From assembly GCA_947643615.1 (NCBI GenBank), contig CANRWO010000013.1, positions 1 to 64,000 on the forward strand: a DNA stretch of 64,000 nt, in the 5' to 3' direction. The stretch comes from an uncultured Lachnospiraceae bacterium (GTDB lineage: Bacteria > Bacillota > Clostridia > Lachnospirales > Lachnospiraceae). The notes under the pieces are model-generated. The model saw only the letters and a program-made list of their open reading frames with translations. It was not told the origin of the DNA and searched no databases. Both the position numbers and the translations under genes were made by a program. Shown here piece by piece: positions 36,914-46,306 of this stretch (positions are counted from its first letter, which is position 1; every line of letters starts with the position of its first letter).

Positions 36914-38281
36914 TTAAACCATTATATTTGAATAAATTCCAATCATTTTTTGGTAATTCTGCTGGGGATCATGCGTTTTTGCTGCATGATTTCTTGCATT
37001 TTCACAGAATTCGTCCATTTTCTCCAAATCAGACCACATCTCGACAACCGCCTGAAAAAGCCGATTCGATACAGCTTCCAGTCCATTCTCAATGCTTCTG
37101 CTTTCATTCCCTGGGTTCCCAGCTTCGCCGTCGGCAACCCTAAAGCCTTGGTAGGATATGCCGTCCTTACCGGCAGAAAAAATACTGGGAACCCCTCCCA
37201 CATCCGCGCTGATGCAAGGCATGCCCAACAGCATAGCCTCCCCCAAAGAGTTGGGTGAATTTTCCATGGAGGAAGGGCAGACAAATAAACTGCTTTTCAA
37301 ATACTGGTCGCGCATCTGGCGGGAATCCAGCTTCCCTAAAAATATCACCTGCTTTTCAATCCCATTCTCCTTGATCAGCCTGCGAAGGTATCTCCCGTAA
37401 CCGGATATTTTCAGCTTCTGCTTCAAGGTATCAAATCTTGTCAGATCCTGTCCCGCCACATATACTTTTACGTCAGGATACATTTCCCGTATTCGGGGCA
37501 GGGCGGTGAGCATATAATGCAGTCCTTTTAAAGGATAATCTCCCTGGCTTAAGAAAATAGAGTGCTCCTGACAGTCGTTCCGGCTCCAGCGATACCCGTA
37601 GAATTCCGGGCGCAGTGTTTCATTCATGCTATAATAACTCGCGTTATTATTCCATTTTCCCGTGTAGTAGCGGTCCCACTGGGTACGGCCCGTCACATTT
37701 CCCGCAAGCTTTACCGCCTCTATTTCCATTGCACCACGGTTTACAAATTTTTTCTGCTGCTCCCGCAGGCTGTCCTTTTTCAGCCAATCTCGCAAAGTTA
37801 CCGTATTCACTGCCTTTTCCGGCATATCGGCAAAATATGCGCCTGCACAGACTGCACATAACCCCTGGATCCCCAACAGAATTTTGTCCTTTTGTGGAAA
37901 TACGCGGCACATGGCAAGTGTATGGGGATATTCCGTTCCAAAACAGTGTACAATATCCGGCCGGAATAATCCCACGATCTTCCCCAGGCGGCCCTCCAGC
38001 TCCGTCTCATATCTGTCAGGGTTTACCGTATCCTCATAAAAGCCGTAGCATAAGAGCTCACTGCCTTTCACGGTAACCGTGTTCACACAGATATCATCCC
38101 CTTCGGAAAGCATCTCCCGGGGCACCGGGAAAGCAACCGCAAGTTCAATATTATTTTCATGCCTCTTCTCCAGCGTCACGCCGGCAAGGCCGCTGATCCA
38201 TCCCTCTTTGTTCGTAGAGGGCATATCCAGCTGCTCTGCCACCGCCGGGAGCACTACATTACAAAGCCATAGAATTTTCAC
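36914..38281 (-). CDS. GT4 family glycosyltransferase
   Basis: A 455-residue GT-B enzyme. KILWLCNVVLPAVAEQL opens the acceptor domain, HSIFLSQGDYPLKGLHYML the donor domain, and SSMENSPNSLGEAMLLGMP is the sugar-nucleotide contact region with both Glu. The start is taken at the GTG at 38281, which has GGAG 6 nt upstream; an in-frame ATG lies ten bases or more further out. It probably forms a linkage in the region B polymer. Confidence 0.8.
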   Translation of the reverse strand: MKILWLCNVVLPAVAEQLDMPSTNKEGWISGLAGVTLEKRHENNIELAVAFPVPREMLSEGDDICVNTVTVKGSELLCYGFYEDTVNPDRYETELEGRLGKIVGLFRPDIVHCFGTEYPHTLAMCRVFPQKDKILLGIQGLCAVCAGAYFADMPEKAVNTVTLRDWLKKDSLREQQKKFVNRGAMEIEAVKLAGNVTGRTQWDRYYTGKWNNNASYYSMNETLRPEFYGYRWSRNDCQEHSIFLSQGDYPLKGLHYMLTALPRIREMYPDVKVYVAGQDLTRFDTLKQKLKISGYGRYLRRLIKENGIEKQVIFLGKLDSRQMRDQYLKSSLFVCPSSMENSPNSLGEAMLLGMPCISADVGGVPSIFSAGKDGISYQGFRVADGEAGNPGNESRSIENGLEAVSNRLFQAVVEMWSDLEKMDEFCENARNHAAKTHDPQQNYQKMIGIYSNIMV

Positions 38282-38390
38282 ACCAATCTCCATTCCGCCG
38301 ACTGCAATCAAGGCAATCCCCGGCGCTGACTCAAATTGCCGAGCGAAAAATCAATTCATCAGCATAATTTTTCAATCTAACTACATTTTA

Positions 38391-38404
38391 CCCGCTTTAG
38401 CGGG
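38391..38404. repeat. GC-rich hairpin, copy 2
   Basis: CCCGC-TTTA-GCGGG, 5-bp stem, in the spacer between the EpsG-like and GT4 genes. It matches the hairpin at 31965-31980 in all but one loop base and the outer pair. Confidence 0.5.
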
Positions 38405-38446
38405 CGTACAAATCAGGACCGTGCAATCCATATGTGACCCTGGCCG

Positions 38447-39580
38447 TCAGTTAAAGATCCAGTTGAGATAGGGAAGCAGGCGCACATCCACAGAATACAT
38501 CCCTCTCAGAAGAAACAGGAAATATAACGTGAATCCCACAATCACACCGATACAGCAAAGTATTCTCAACACCCCGTCCTTCATATCATCCAAAAGCCTG
38601 GGGAGCAGGAACACCTGGGATATGATCATATAATACCCCACCCTGGAAACCTCCGGGATAAATGAACCGCAGCAATAGACCACCAGGCCTGCCAGATTCA
38701 GAAAAAAATAAAATCTGTTATTCAAATCCTCCCGAAGGCTCCTCTTATAGCATATCCCACACAAGACCAATACACAGACACATTTCGCTATATTTACATA
38801 AGAAAGCTGCCCTCTGTCAAATGCGGAATCCCTGTAATACGGATAAAAATAAAATATAATCTCCTGATAAAAAGCTTGCCCTACAATAAGGCTGGCAATT
38901 AAAATACCGCCCGCAATATAATGCCACTTTTTCAGCCTTGCCGCCGCCAGGAATCTGGCCAGCAGATAGACAGGAATTACCAACAGTATGGATTTATGAA
39001 ACAGGGAGCCTGCCAATATCCACAGTACAAATTTGCTGTATTCCCCTCGCAGGACATATTTCATGGCATAGAGGGCAACGGCAAGAGCCAAATAATAACG
39101 CACGGTATTCAAACTATTAAAGTAATATCCGCCAGTCATCAGCAGAAACAGGGAAATTGCAAAGCTGCTTCCCTGATCCTCCAACGCTTTTACAAAAAAG
39201 AAAACCGTCACCAGGGAAAAAAAACCGAACACTGGCAAATAATTGTCATAGCCGAAAAGAGATTGTATTCCCCTCACCACCAGGTTAAACCCCGGTTCAT
39301 AGGATACATGCCTACCCTGTGCAATGAGCTTAAAATTGTCCCGGTAAACCCAATAGTCATTCCCCACCGCAATACGGCAGGCGGACACTCCCGCCATAAG
39401 GCAGTACACGGCAAATACAGCGATATGGTTCCTGGCCTGCCTGCGTTCCGTATATATACTTGCACCTGCTTTCCGCTTTCCGCTGATATAGGCAGGCACA
39501 TATTTCCTGTTATCCACACAAAGTCCCAATAAAACTGTCACTGCAGTCAACAGCACATATACAAGCGCACTACGTTCCAT
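38447..39580 (-). CDS. epsG: EpsG-type polysaccharide polymerase
   Basis: A 377-residue polytopic membrane protein with about 10 helices. It carries the family signature around residues 65-80 (CRIAVGNDYWVYRDNF) and the NTVRYYLALAVALYAMKY helix. EpsG proteins are thought to polymerise exopolysaccharide repeat units outside the membrane. Its start overlaps the preceding GT2 gene by 11 nt. This is the polymerase of region B and differs from the Wzy-like protein of region A. Confidence 0.82.
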   Translation of the reverse strand: MERSALVYVLLTAVTVLLGLCVDNRKYVPAYISGKRKAGASIYTERRQARNHIAVFAVYCLMAGVSACRIAVGNDYWVYRDNFKLIAQGRHVSYEPGFNLVVRGIQSLFGYDNYLPVFGFFSLVTVFFFVKALEDQGSSFAISLFLLMTGGYYFNSLNTVRYYLALAVALYAMKYVLRGEYSKFVLWILAGSLFHKSILLVIPVYLLARFLAAARLKKWHYIAGGILIASLIVGQAFYQEIIFYFYPYYRDSAFDRGQLSYVNIAKCVCVLVLCGICYKRSLREDLNNRFYFFLNLAGLVVYCCGSFIPEVSRVGYYMIISQVFLLPRLLDDMKDGVLRILCCIGVIVGFTLYFLFLLRGMYSVDVRLLPYLNWIFN

Positions 39581-40355
39581 TCCTGCCCTCCCGTATTCCC
39601 TGCTTCATCCAGGCATAGGCCTGTCCCACGCCTACCTCACCGCAGAAAATCTTCCTGTGTGCCAGCAGAAAACGAAGCCCCATGGCCCATGCCAGTCTTC
39701 CATATAAATAATGGTACAGAACTCCTCTGTCCTTAAAAAATTTCTCGCCATACCCCGTAAACCAGGTAGACTGCCTGGGCGTCTCCCTGCCAATGGTGAC
39801 CGGCGCCGTATAGACCCGATTGCCCTTACTCATAAATTCTTTTAAAAACAGGCTGTCCTCGCCGTTACTGTATTTTGCGCCTCCTCCAAAAAGCAGTGAA
39901 AAAGTAACGCCTGACCGCAAAAGGCTGTGCCTCCGCACCGCAAAGCTGACCGCCCCATATCTGCCGCAGTTATACCAATGTACCCTTTTCCTCTCCTGAA
40001 TATGATAGGTCCTTCTGGATTCATCCACAGTAATATTAAACAAAATCAAATCTGCCCGTGGATTTCTTTCAAACTCCGCGGCAACCGCCTCCGCATAACC
40101 CGGCTCATATACGATATCTTCATCCGAAAAAAGGCAGATATCCCCATCCGCCCTCATAATGGCCTCATTACGGCTCCTCCCCACCCCTCTGTCCGGGAAA
40201 GAAAAAAAGCGTATCATATGGCCTTTGTGCTCCATTTCCTGAAAATGCAGGCAGTCACACTGGTTGATGACCACAGCGTCGGAGTCCAGCCGCATACGTT
40301 CCACAATGCTTTCCATGGTCTCGTCCATAACAGACGCCAATACCTGAACCTTCAT
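39570..40355 (-). CDS. GT2-like glycosyltransferase
   Basis: A 261-residue protein with a shortened GT-A fold: VQVLASVMDET at the N-terminus, GVGRSRNEAIMRADGDI, and FSDEDIVYEPGY, where the acidic cluster replaces DxD. A variant region GGAKYSNGEDSLFLKEFM holds the ED motif of the second half. The start at 40355 has GAGAGGAA upstream. It ends inside the first codons of epsG, so the two are coupled. Confidence 0.75.
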   Translation of the reverse strand: MKVQVLASVMDETMESIVERMRLDSDAVVINQCDCLHFQEMEHKGHMIRFFSFPDRGVGRSRNEAIMRADGDICLFSDEDIVYEPGYAEAVAAEFERNPRADLILFNITVDESRRTYHIQERKRVHWYNCGRYGAVSFAVRRHSLLRSGVTFSLLFGGGAKYSNGEDSLFLKEFMSKGNRVYTAPVTIGRETPRQSTWFTGYGEKFFKDRGVLYHYLYGRLAWAMGLRFLLAHRKIFCGEVGVGQAYAWMKQGIREGRNGT

Positions 40356-40429
40356 ATTTCCTCTCATTCTGCCTTTTTGACAACAGCCGACACAATTCCG
40401 ATTCTGCCAGCCAATCAAAACGCTTGCCG

Positions 40430-41527
40430 TCAATCGGCCGGACTATTTCCGCCGGCTGCCCTGCTGCCAAAATAGTATGCCTTAATAAGCCGCTCGTCCG
40501 CGTTCCACAAAATTACAGCCGTCACATGGCAATCCTGCTGCCCCAGGTATTCCAGGCAATATTCCAGTTGCTTCCCCCCATGTGCCCCGGCCTGTACCGC
40601 CAGCAGGATTCCCTCCGCCTCACGCAGTACCCGGCAGCTCTCCGGACAGAGGATCGGGGACGGAACCGCAAACCATTCTTCCAGGCCGTCCCCGCATTTT
40701 TCGCGCAGGGACGCCAGTATTCCTGCCGGATCCGTCTCGGACTGCACGCCGCATACCGCTACCCTTTTTTTCCCTTCATAGAGATAACGTAAATTCTCCA
40801 CCAATCCGGGGCTCTCCAGAGAACCTGCCACCTTCACCCCGTAACGCATCCTGATGGTTGAGGGAAGCCAGATATTATCATCACCCGTTTCCTTCAGCAG
40901 CAGGATTATAACCGTAAAAAAGAAGCTGAGAACCGCGCTTAACGCAAATGCCCTTCCAGGACGTACATCCGCGGTCACTTCTTCCGCCGTTTCAGGGGCA
41001 TCAATGACACGTATGTCACACACTTCTTTTACCCACCCCGGAAACTCCTCCGTCATCGTCTGCTCCACCGCCCTGGCAATAAAAAGGCTCATTGCTTCAA
41101 AATCCGTTATGACAGTAGTGGAAGGAACCCTCAGATCCGACGCCAGATACGCCGTCAACGATTCCGAAACCTGCTCCGCCGTAATCTGATCCATCCAGTT
41201 ACTGTCCATATAGCTGCCGTTTATCTCCATATGCTTCATCACCGCATCCAGGAATTCCTGGGAATGGACATAGGTATTCCAGCTCATCTCATTGATATAG
41301 ACCACCCCTATATCCTTCTGTTCCTCCACCAGGTATTCCACACGGTAGACAGAGGTCACCCCATACTGCTTTGCAGGCCGCATCAGCACATTTTTCATAT
41401 AATACCCGCCGCCCAGCAGCAAGGTACCCACCAATGTGAACACCAACACTTTATCCATGCTGGCTAACAGCCGAAGCGCCGTCAGCCTCAGGTCAAATGG
41501 TTCCTTCCCGTAACTGCCTTCCCACAT
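40430..41527 (-). CDS. Wzz-like protein with degenerate kinase-like C-terminal domain
   Basis: A 365-residue protein. One membrane helix at about 27-46, an extracytoplasmic region, and a second helix at about 198-215 define a chain-length regulator. After it comes a cytoplasmic domain of about 130 residues placed like a BY-kinase. It begins KKRVAVCGVQSETDPAG where a Walker A GxxxxGKS would be expected, and the Gly-Lys-Ser is missing. It may act as a non-catalytic co-polymerase in region B. No separate tyrosine kinase or phosphatase gene is in the window. Confidence 0.65.
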   Translation of the reverse strand: MWEGSYGKEPFDLRLTALRLLASMDKVLVFTLVGTLLLGGGYYMKNVLMRPAKQYGVTSVYRVEYLVEEQKDIGVVYINEMSWNTYVHSQEFLDAVMKHMEINGSYMDSNWMDQITAEQVSESLTAYLASDLRVPSTTVITDFEAMSLFIARAVEQTMTEEFPGWVKEVCDIRVIDAPETAEEVTADVRPGRAFALSAVLSFFFTVIILLLKETGDDNIWLPSTIRMRYGVKVAGSLESPGLVENLRYLYEGKKRVAVCGVQSETDPAGILASLREKCGDGLEEWFAVPSPILCPESCRVLREAEGILLAVQAGAHGGKQLEYCLEYLGQQDCHVTAVILWNADERLIKAYYFGSRAAGGNSPAD

Positions 41528-41561
41528 TTGTCTTCTCCGTTCTTTGGGCCATCTGCCAAAG

Positions 41562-43028
41562 TCAATCTTCTCTATCGCTTAATTCCATCTTTTTCTGCTG
41601 CCTCTGCCACTCCTTTTCCTCCCTGAGGGCAGTGATCTGCTCTGTCTCCACGCCTTCTGCACTGTCCGGCCAGAAAAGTACTTTCAATGTCAGCAACATC
41701 AGTTTTATATCCATCCAAAGGGAATAATTTTCAATGTAAGTCAGATCCAGCTTAAGCTTGTCATAGGGCGAAGTATTATACTTGCCATACACCTGTGCAA
41801 AACCCGCAAGCCCTGCTTTCACTTTCATGCGATATGCAAATTCGGGCATTACCTCCATATATTGGTCAATGATCTCCGGCCGCTCCGGCCTGGGCCCGAT
41901 AAAGGACATATCTCCCCTCAATATATTAAAGAGCTGGGGGAGTTCATCTATTCTGCACTTTCGGATAAATTTCCCGATAGGCGTAATGCGGTTATCATTT
42001 TTCTGCGCCAGCCTTGCCACGCCGTCCTTCTCTGCATCCGTGCGCATACTCCGAAATTTCATGATCTTAAACTTTCTGCGGTTCACGGTACAGCGTACCT
42101 GCTTGTACAGCACGGGGCCGCCGTCATACAGCTTGATGGCAATGGCTGTCACCAGCATAAAAGGGGACGCAATCACCAGAAAGACCATGGCGCACACCAC
42201 ATCAATCATGCGCTTTATGAAACGCTGCTCCATCGTCAGGCTGTACTCCCTGGTAAGCAGGATGGGGGTGTCAAAAATATGGAGTTCCTCTGCGCCCATC
42301 AAAATAACATCTGTAATTTTAGGGAGCAGGTATACCCGTATCCCTTTTCCGTAGCAGAATTTCAGCAACAGGTTCCTGTCCTCTACCGACATATCCCCAA
42401 TCACTACCGCATTGCATTCTTCATTTTCATATGATTCCGCGATCATCCTGCAGATTCTTTTATATCCCTCTCTGATATGGACGGTCTTTGTAATCACATA
42501 TTTATCCCTTCTGCTGTCAAATTTATTGCAGATGTCCTCCATGGGCCTGTACCCATGGACAAAAAACAGCTTTCTGGGGGGGAAAATAGACTTATAGATT
42601 CGGTTTGCTATATTAATATATATGATCACAATTATAGTCTGCTCTGTCATCATCATTATAAACACTTTGGGCACAAAAGCCTGATGCGCCATGATGGAAA
42701 GCTCAAAGTAGATAATGATATTGGCCAGCACCGTTGAAAAGACCTGGGAAAAAATAATCTCTACATTTTTCAGATAACCGAGCCGCATTCCCCCGTACAT
42801 ATTGGAAAGGAACAGGAGCACAATGGCATAAAATCCGATCTCTGCCCAATGCCCCATCCTCCAGAAATCCTGCAGCTGTTCCACAACGCTGTACTGGAAA
42901 TGAACCAGCCAGTGGTAGGCAAAGTCTGCCACTTCCAGGGTCAGGCAGAGCATTACCAGCATAAGATTTATCAGTCGTTTATAGGTTTCCAGTTTTTTTA
43001 ACTTTTCTTCGTTGGTAACTGCTTTCAA
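41562..43028 (-). CDS. initiating polyprenyl glycosylphosphotransferase (WcaJ/CpsE type)
   Basis: A 488-residue protein with four to five N-terminal helices, a CoA-binding-like middle domain and the C-terminal sugar transferase with KIMKFRSMRTDAEK, CRIDELPQLFNILRGDMSF, GPRPERPE and a last helix. It starts the region B polymer by putting a hexose-1-phosphate on undecaprenyl phosphate. Because region A has its own initiating transferase (the trifunctional protein), the window carries two separate glycan assembly lines. Confidence 0.9.
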   Translation of the reverse strand: MKAVTNEEKLKKLETYKRLINLMLVMLCLTLEVADFAYHWLVHFQYSVVEQLQDFWRMGHWAEIGFYAIVLLFLSNMYGGMRLGYLKNVEIIFSQVFSTVLANIIIYFELSIMAHQAFVPKVFIMMMTEQTIIVIIYINIANRIYKSIFPPRKLFFVHGYRPMEDICNKFDSRRDKYVITKTVHIREGYKRICRMIAESYENEECNAVVIGDMSVEDRNLLLKFCYGKGIRVYLLPKITDVILMGAEELHIFDTPILLTREYSLTMEQRFIKRMIDVVCAMVFLVIASPFMLVTAIAIKLYDGGPVLYKQVRCTVNRRKFKIMKFRSMRTDAEKDGVARLAQKNDNRITPIGKFIRKCRIDELPQLFNILRGDMSFIGPRPERPEIIDQYMEVMPEFAYRMKVKAGLAGFAQVYGKYNTSPYDKLKLDLTYIENYSLWMDIKLMLLTLKVLFWPDSAEGVETEQITALREEKEWQRQQKKMELSDRED

Positions 43029-43152
43029 AATCTATTTCCTCCGATTGCCTCCGGTCTGAATATACATTTGAATAGTATACCACAATTTCCCTCATTCGTA
43101 CAGAAAAGCTGTAAATTTGTTGCCGTCACGCATGACAGTCCGGCCGCGCCTC

Positions 43153-43911
43153 TCATAACCTTCTGCTCACCGCCCTGAACGCCCAGAAACAAAAGTGGTA
43201 CGCGCTTCTGATGACGCCCAGCTTCTCCTCCCTGCGATACAGATACCATATTCTGCGCAGCGCCTCCAGCTTGTTGGAAGACAGCGATTTTCCGGGCCTG
43301 CGGTACTTTACCAGGTTTTCGTCCAAGCCATACGCCGCCACGCCGCTACGGAGCACCCTGAACCATAAGGCCGTGTCCTCGCTTTTCACCGCCGGCATCT
43401 CCAATTGCTCCTTGGCCAGCTTCTCCAAATCAAACATTACGGTGGTTGTAAAAATAGTAGTGTTGCTGAGCGCCTGCTTATATGTCAGCTTTTCCGGGAC
43501 ATGCACCACCTTGCCCGTCCCCTTGCCGCTTTCGTCCGCAAATTCATACCCGGTAAACGCAAACGCCGCGTCCTTCTCCTTCATAAAGGCAAGCTCTTTC
43601 TCCAGCTTTTCGGGCGCCCAGAGGTCGTCCGCATCCAAATACGAAACGTAACGTCCGCTTGCTTCTTTCAATCCCCTGTTCCTGGCCCTTGCCGCTCCCA
43701 TATTGGAAGGCTGTCTGATAAGGCGGATCCTGGGGTCCTGGGTCTTCTCCATATATTGCCGTATCAAAATAACGCTATTGTCACTGCCACAGTCTTCCAC
43801 CAGCAAAAGCTCCCAATGGGAATAAGTCTGCGCCAATACACAGTCCATCGTTTCCTCTATATACTTTTCCGCATTGTACACCGGCACAATAATGCTTACC
43901 AGATCATCCAT
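43153..43911 (-). CDS. GT2 family glycosyltransferase
   Basis: A 252-residue GT-A enzyme: VSIIVPVYNAEKYIEETMD, VEDCGSDNS, ARNRGLKEASGRYVSY and LDADDLWAPEKLEKE. Length and order match small bacterial GT2 proteins such as EpsE/WaaB-like transferases. The start at 43911 has GGAGG 6 nt upstream. It probably adds the second sugar of the region B unit, being next to the initiating transferase gene. Confidence 0.83.
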   Translation of the reverse strand: MDDLVSIIVPVYNAEKYIEETMDCVLAQTYSHWELLLVEDCGSDNSVILIRQYMEKTQDPRIRLIRQPSNMGAARARNRGLKEASGRYVSYLDADDLWAPEKLEKELAFMKEKDAAFAFTGYEFADESGKGTGKVVHVPEKLTYKQALSNTTIFTTTVMFDLEKLAKEQLEMPAVKSEDTALWFRVLRSGVAAYGLDENLVKYRRPGKSLSSNKLEALRRIWYLYRREEKLGVIRSAYHFCFWAFRAVSRRL

Positions 43912-43949
43912 AATAATCCTCCATACCGGAGCTTCACCGTTGTTCCTTA

Positions 43950-44813
43950 CTATAGCGAAAAGAAATAATACCCCGAATTCTGCCGGGGTTGTACACCGGT
44001 ACATTTTATCACTTCATTTAATAATGCTTCATTCGTATTGGCCGGCAGAATCAGAACATCCACTCCTGCCTGCCTTGCGGTGTCCAGGCATTCCCCGGTG
44101 GTCAGCTGCTGCTCTGCCATCTTCTCGGCCATTTCGTCCGTCCTGTCATAATCCTCTTCCGTAAGGGTTTCTTCCACAATGCACATCCACTGATACATAT
44201 TTTCAATCCCTTTGGAATATACATCAAAAGAATATGCCCCCAATGCCTCTTCCCACATATTTCTACCGTAGGGGAGCAGTATGCTGCCATCCAGCCGCCG
44301 GGCATACTCCATCACCTTGCGCGGCGCCCAGATACACACATCCGTATTATCTCTCTTCAGGGCCTCCAAGACGTTTTCCGCTTCCGCCCTCCGGGCCCTT
44401 TCCGCCTCCCTGCCCACATCCGTTCCGCCCAACCCGCCACATACATATACGATGGCAAGCAATCCCAATGTCACAGGCAAACCCTTCCGCCATGCTTCCC
44501 TGCGGAATCCCTGCCAACACCCTGCCAGTACCTTTGTCCCCGCATAAGCCGTCACCACCGTCACCGGTACAATGCTCCAAATCCACTCATAATCGTAAAA
44601 TCTGGTCTGGTACAACATAAGCGCTACCGCCGTCACCGGCAAAATACAGCACACCGCCGACACAATGCCGTACCGCAGGAGGTTCTTTTGCTTCTCCTGT
44701 TTACGTCCAATCCAGAGAAACAGCAGCGCCACAAGAAAAAGCGCCACCAGCTTCCCCCCATCCGCTATTCTTAACCAGCCTGTCCAGGCATTTTCAAGAA
44801 GCTCCACCACCAC
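43950..44813 (-). CDS. membrane protein, possible C-terminal half of a split DUF6077-like protein
   Basis: A 287-residue protein with about four hydrophobic segments in its first 125 residues and a hydrophilic C-terminal part of about 150 residues. That part has no catalytic motif I recognise (VCIWAPRKVMEYARR, LLPYGRNMWEEALGAYSFD). The start is a GTG at 44813 with a strong AAAGGAGG just before it. It overlaps the upstream membrane protein gene by 20 nt in another frame. Together the two would have the size and layout of one long membrane protein with an outer C-terminal domain. The DUF6077 assignment is from memory and is tentative. Confidence 0.5.
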   Translation of the reverse strand: MVVELLENAWTGWLRIADGGKLVALFLVALLFLWIGRKQEKQKNLLRYGIVSAVCCILPVTAVALMLYQTRFYDYEWIWSIVPVTVVTAYAGTKVLAGCWQGFRREAWRKGLPVTLGLLAIVYVCGGLGGTDVGREAERARRAEAENVLEALKRDNTDVCIWAPRKVMEYARRLDGSILLPYGRNMWEEALGAYSFDVYSKGIENMYQWMCIVEETLTEEDYDRTDEMAEKMAEQQLTTGECLDTARQAGVDVLILPANTNEALLNEVIKCTGVQPRQNSGYYFFSL

Positions 44814-45846
44814 GCCGCCTCCTTTCTGCCAGAAACAAGCCTGCCCCTACCAGCAGACAGGCCCCCAGTCCGTAAAATGTCCACAGGATACACGCTTCCG
44901 CCAGAATGCACAAAACTGCCGTCAGCCATCTTTTCCTGAGACAAAGTGATATCAGATAGGGTATGAGGACCAGGTTCCTTATGGCCGCTCCGCGGTAACC
45001 ACAGTAAAGCAGGTTAAACCCATCCATGCTGTACAAACCGCTCCCTGTCCACATAATAATCACTATGATTATCAAAAAACAGGTTCTATTTTTCCTATTT
45101 TCCGGAAACAGGCACTTCCCGATACAGAAAAAGGCTGCATAACTGCTCACAAAAACCCATATCGGAGCCACCATTGTCACTACGCTTTCAGGGGACATCC
45201 CCCACAGCCTGCACAAGATTCCGTACAGGGTAGGCAGACAAAGGATCTTCAACCTGGATGGGATACCCGTGGCATATGCATACCCTGTCATGGGATCCAC
45301 TTGGTAAATGCCGTCCGTCTGCAGGAAGCTGCCCACTGTCTCTACCGTCATATCTCCCTTTGTATACACACCCCCGTTGAACAGAAGCCATGCCATCTGT
45401 GCTGCCACAAGGGCCCAAAAAATCACCAGCAAAATCCTGTCAGCAAAATCAGCCCTTTTCACCTTTTTTGTCCCTGTGGCCTTCTCCCTGCATTTACCCT
45501 TCCTGTGTGTAAATCCGTAAAAAAGGAACAGCACTGCCGCAAAAAGCAACGCCGCCCCCATGATACTTATGAAAAAAACCGTACAACGGGAAAAAGACTG
45601 CCCGGTAAATACGGTTGCCACATGAACCGTTACCGCCAGTCCTATCAAAACCAAATTACCTATAAGCAGCGCATCTGCGCCATATAGCCTGCGTTCCCCG
45701 CCCTTCTTTCCTGGAAGCGTTTCCCTAAGTCTCTTTCTGGCGGCATATTTTTCTCCAAAAGAAAAAAGAATCAGCATGCCGCTTCCCAAGAAACCGCAAA
45801 TGCACAAAATAGCCAGTGCCAGCATTAATACCGGTATAAAATTCAT
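44794..45846 (-). CDS. polytopic membrane protein, possible N-terminal half of a split DUF6077-like protein
   Basis: A 350-residue membrane protein with about nine hydrophobic segments and a basic cytoplasmic loop (TGTKKVKRADF). An outer loop has the motifs GVYTKGDMTVE and GYAYATGIPSRLK, and a later YCGYRGAAIRNLVL stretch resembles DUF6077-type proteins of Clostridia. It ends in a cluster of Arg and Gly (ERRRRGGGAS). It is coupled to the following gene by a 20-nt overlap. A role in the region B glycan or its sensing is possible from position only. Confidence 0.5.
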   Translation of the reverse strand: MNFIPVLMLALAILCICGFLGSGMLILFSFGEKYAARKRLRETLPGKKGGERRLYGADALLIGNLVLIGLAVTVHVATVFTGQSFSRCTVFFISIMGAALLFAAVLFLFYGFTHRKGKCREKATGTKKVKRADFADRILLVIFWALVAAQMAWLLFNGGVYTKGDMTVETVGSFLQTDGIYQVDPMTGYAYATGIPSRLKILCLPTLYGILCRLWGMSPESVVTMVAPIWVFVSSYAAFFCIGKCLFPENRKNRTCFLIIIVIIMWTGSGLYSMDGFNLLYCGYRGAAIRNLVLIPYLISLCLRKRWLTAVLCILAEACILWTFYGLGACLLVGAGLFLAERRRRGGGAS

Positions 45847-45854
45847 AATTACTC

Positions 45855-45873
45855 CAATCGCAGTAAAAGAGCG
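45855..45873. repeat. left arm of the inverted repeat flanking the Spo0A-like gene
   Basis: CAATCGCAGTAAAAGAGCG on the plus strand. Its reverse complement recurs at 46307-46324 with one A fewer. The left arm lies in the spacer just before the start of the membrane protein gene. Confidence 0.8.
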
Positions 45874-45901
45874 AACTGATACTTTTTATAGTTGGTTTCC
45901 G

Positions 45902-46279
45902 TTACATAGCCTTGAAATCCAGACGAACTTTATCAGCGATACGTGCTATATACTCGCTGTTAGTAGGTCTTGTCCTGCCTGAGCAAACTGAATAACCGAA
46001 CATTCTCTCAAAAGTATCAGTATTACCTCTTGTCCAAGATACTTCAATGGCATTACGTATTGCACGCTCTACCTTCTGATCCGTAGTACGAAAGCGTCTG
46101 GCAATGGTAGGGTAGAGAAGCTTTGTAACTCTGCTTACCACTTCCATGTCTCTTCCGGACAGCATGATTGCATCCCTCAGATATTGATACCCTTTTAAAT
46201 GTGCAGGTACTCCAATGTCCAACATAATATCGGTAATATATCTCTCTAAATCACAATCTTTAACGGTATTAATCTCCAA
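45902..46279 (-). CDS. Spo0A-like DNA-binding domain protein without receiver domain
   Basis: A 125-residue protein equal to the C-terminal effector domain of Spo0A: DIGVPAHLKGYQYLRDAI, VTKLLYPTIARRF, KVERAIRNAIEVSWTRGN and KPTNSE-like RPTNSEYIARIADKVRL at the end. The whole six-helix domain with the recognition helix is present, but there is no phosphoacceptor domain, so binding cannot be controlled by the phosphorelay in the usual way. The likely start is a TTG at 46279 with AAGGGG 7 nt upstream; a GTG at 46306 would add nine residues. The gene is bracketed by an 18-19 bp inverted repeat and has a 0A-box-like heptamer in its promoter. It may regulate the neighbouring glycan genes. Confidence 0.85.
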   Translation of the reverse strand: MEINTVKDCDLERYITDIMLDIGVPAHLKGYQYLRDAIMLSGRDMEVVSRVTKLLYPTIARRFRTTDQKVERAIRNAIEVSWTRGNTDTFERMFGYSVCSGRTRPTNSEYIARIADKVRLDFKAM

Positions 46280-46306
46280 ATGAATTCCCCTTTCTATGTC
46301 GATCAC

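Noticed and set aside
38391..38404. GC hairpin as terminator of epsG
   Set aside because: No T run follows on the minus strand.
42576..42582. G7 run on the plus strand in the WcaJ-type gene, and C7 at 47068-47074
   Set aside because: Only 7 bases, the frames are intact, and the sites lie outside the decoration module. They were not counted as contingency tracts.
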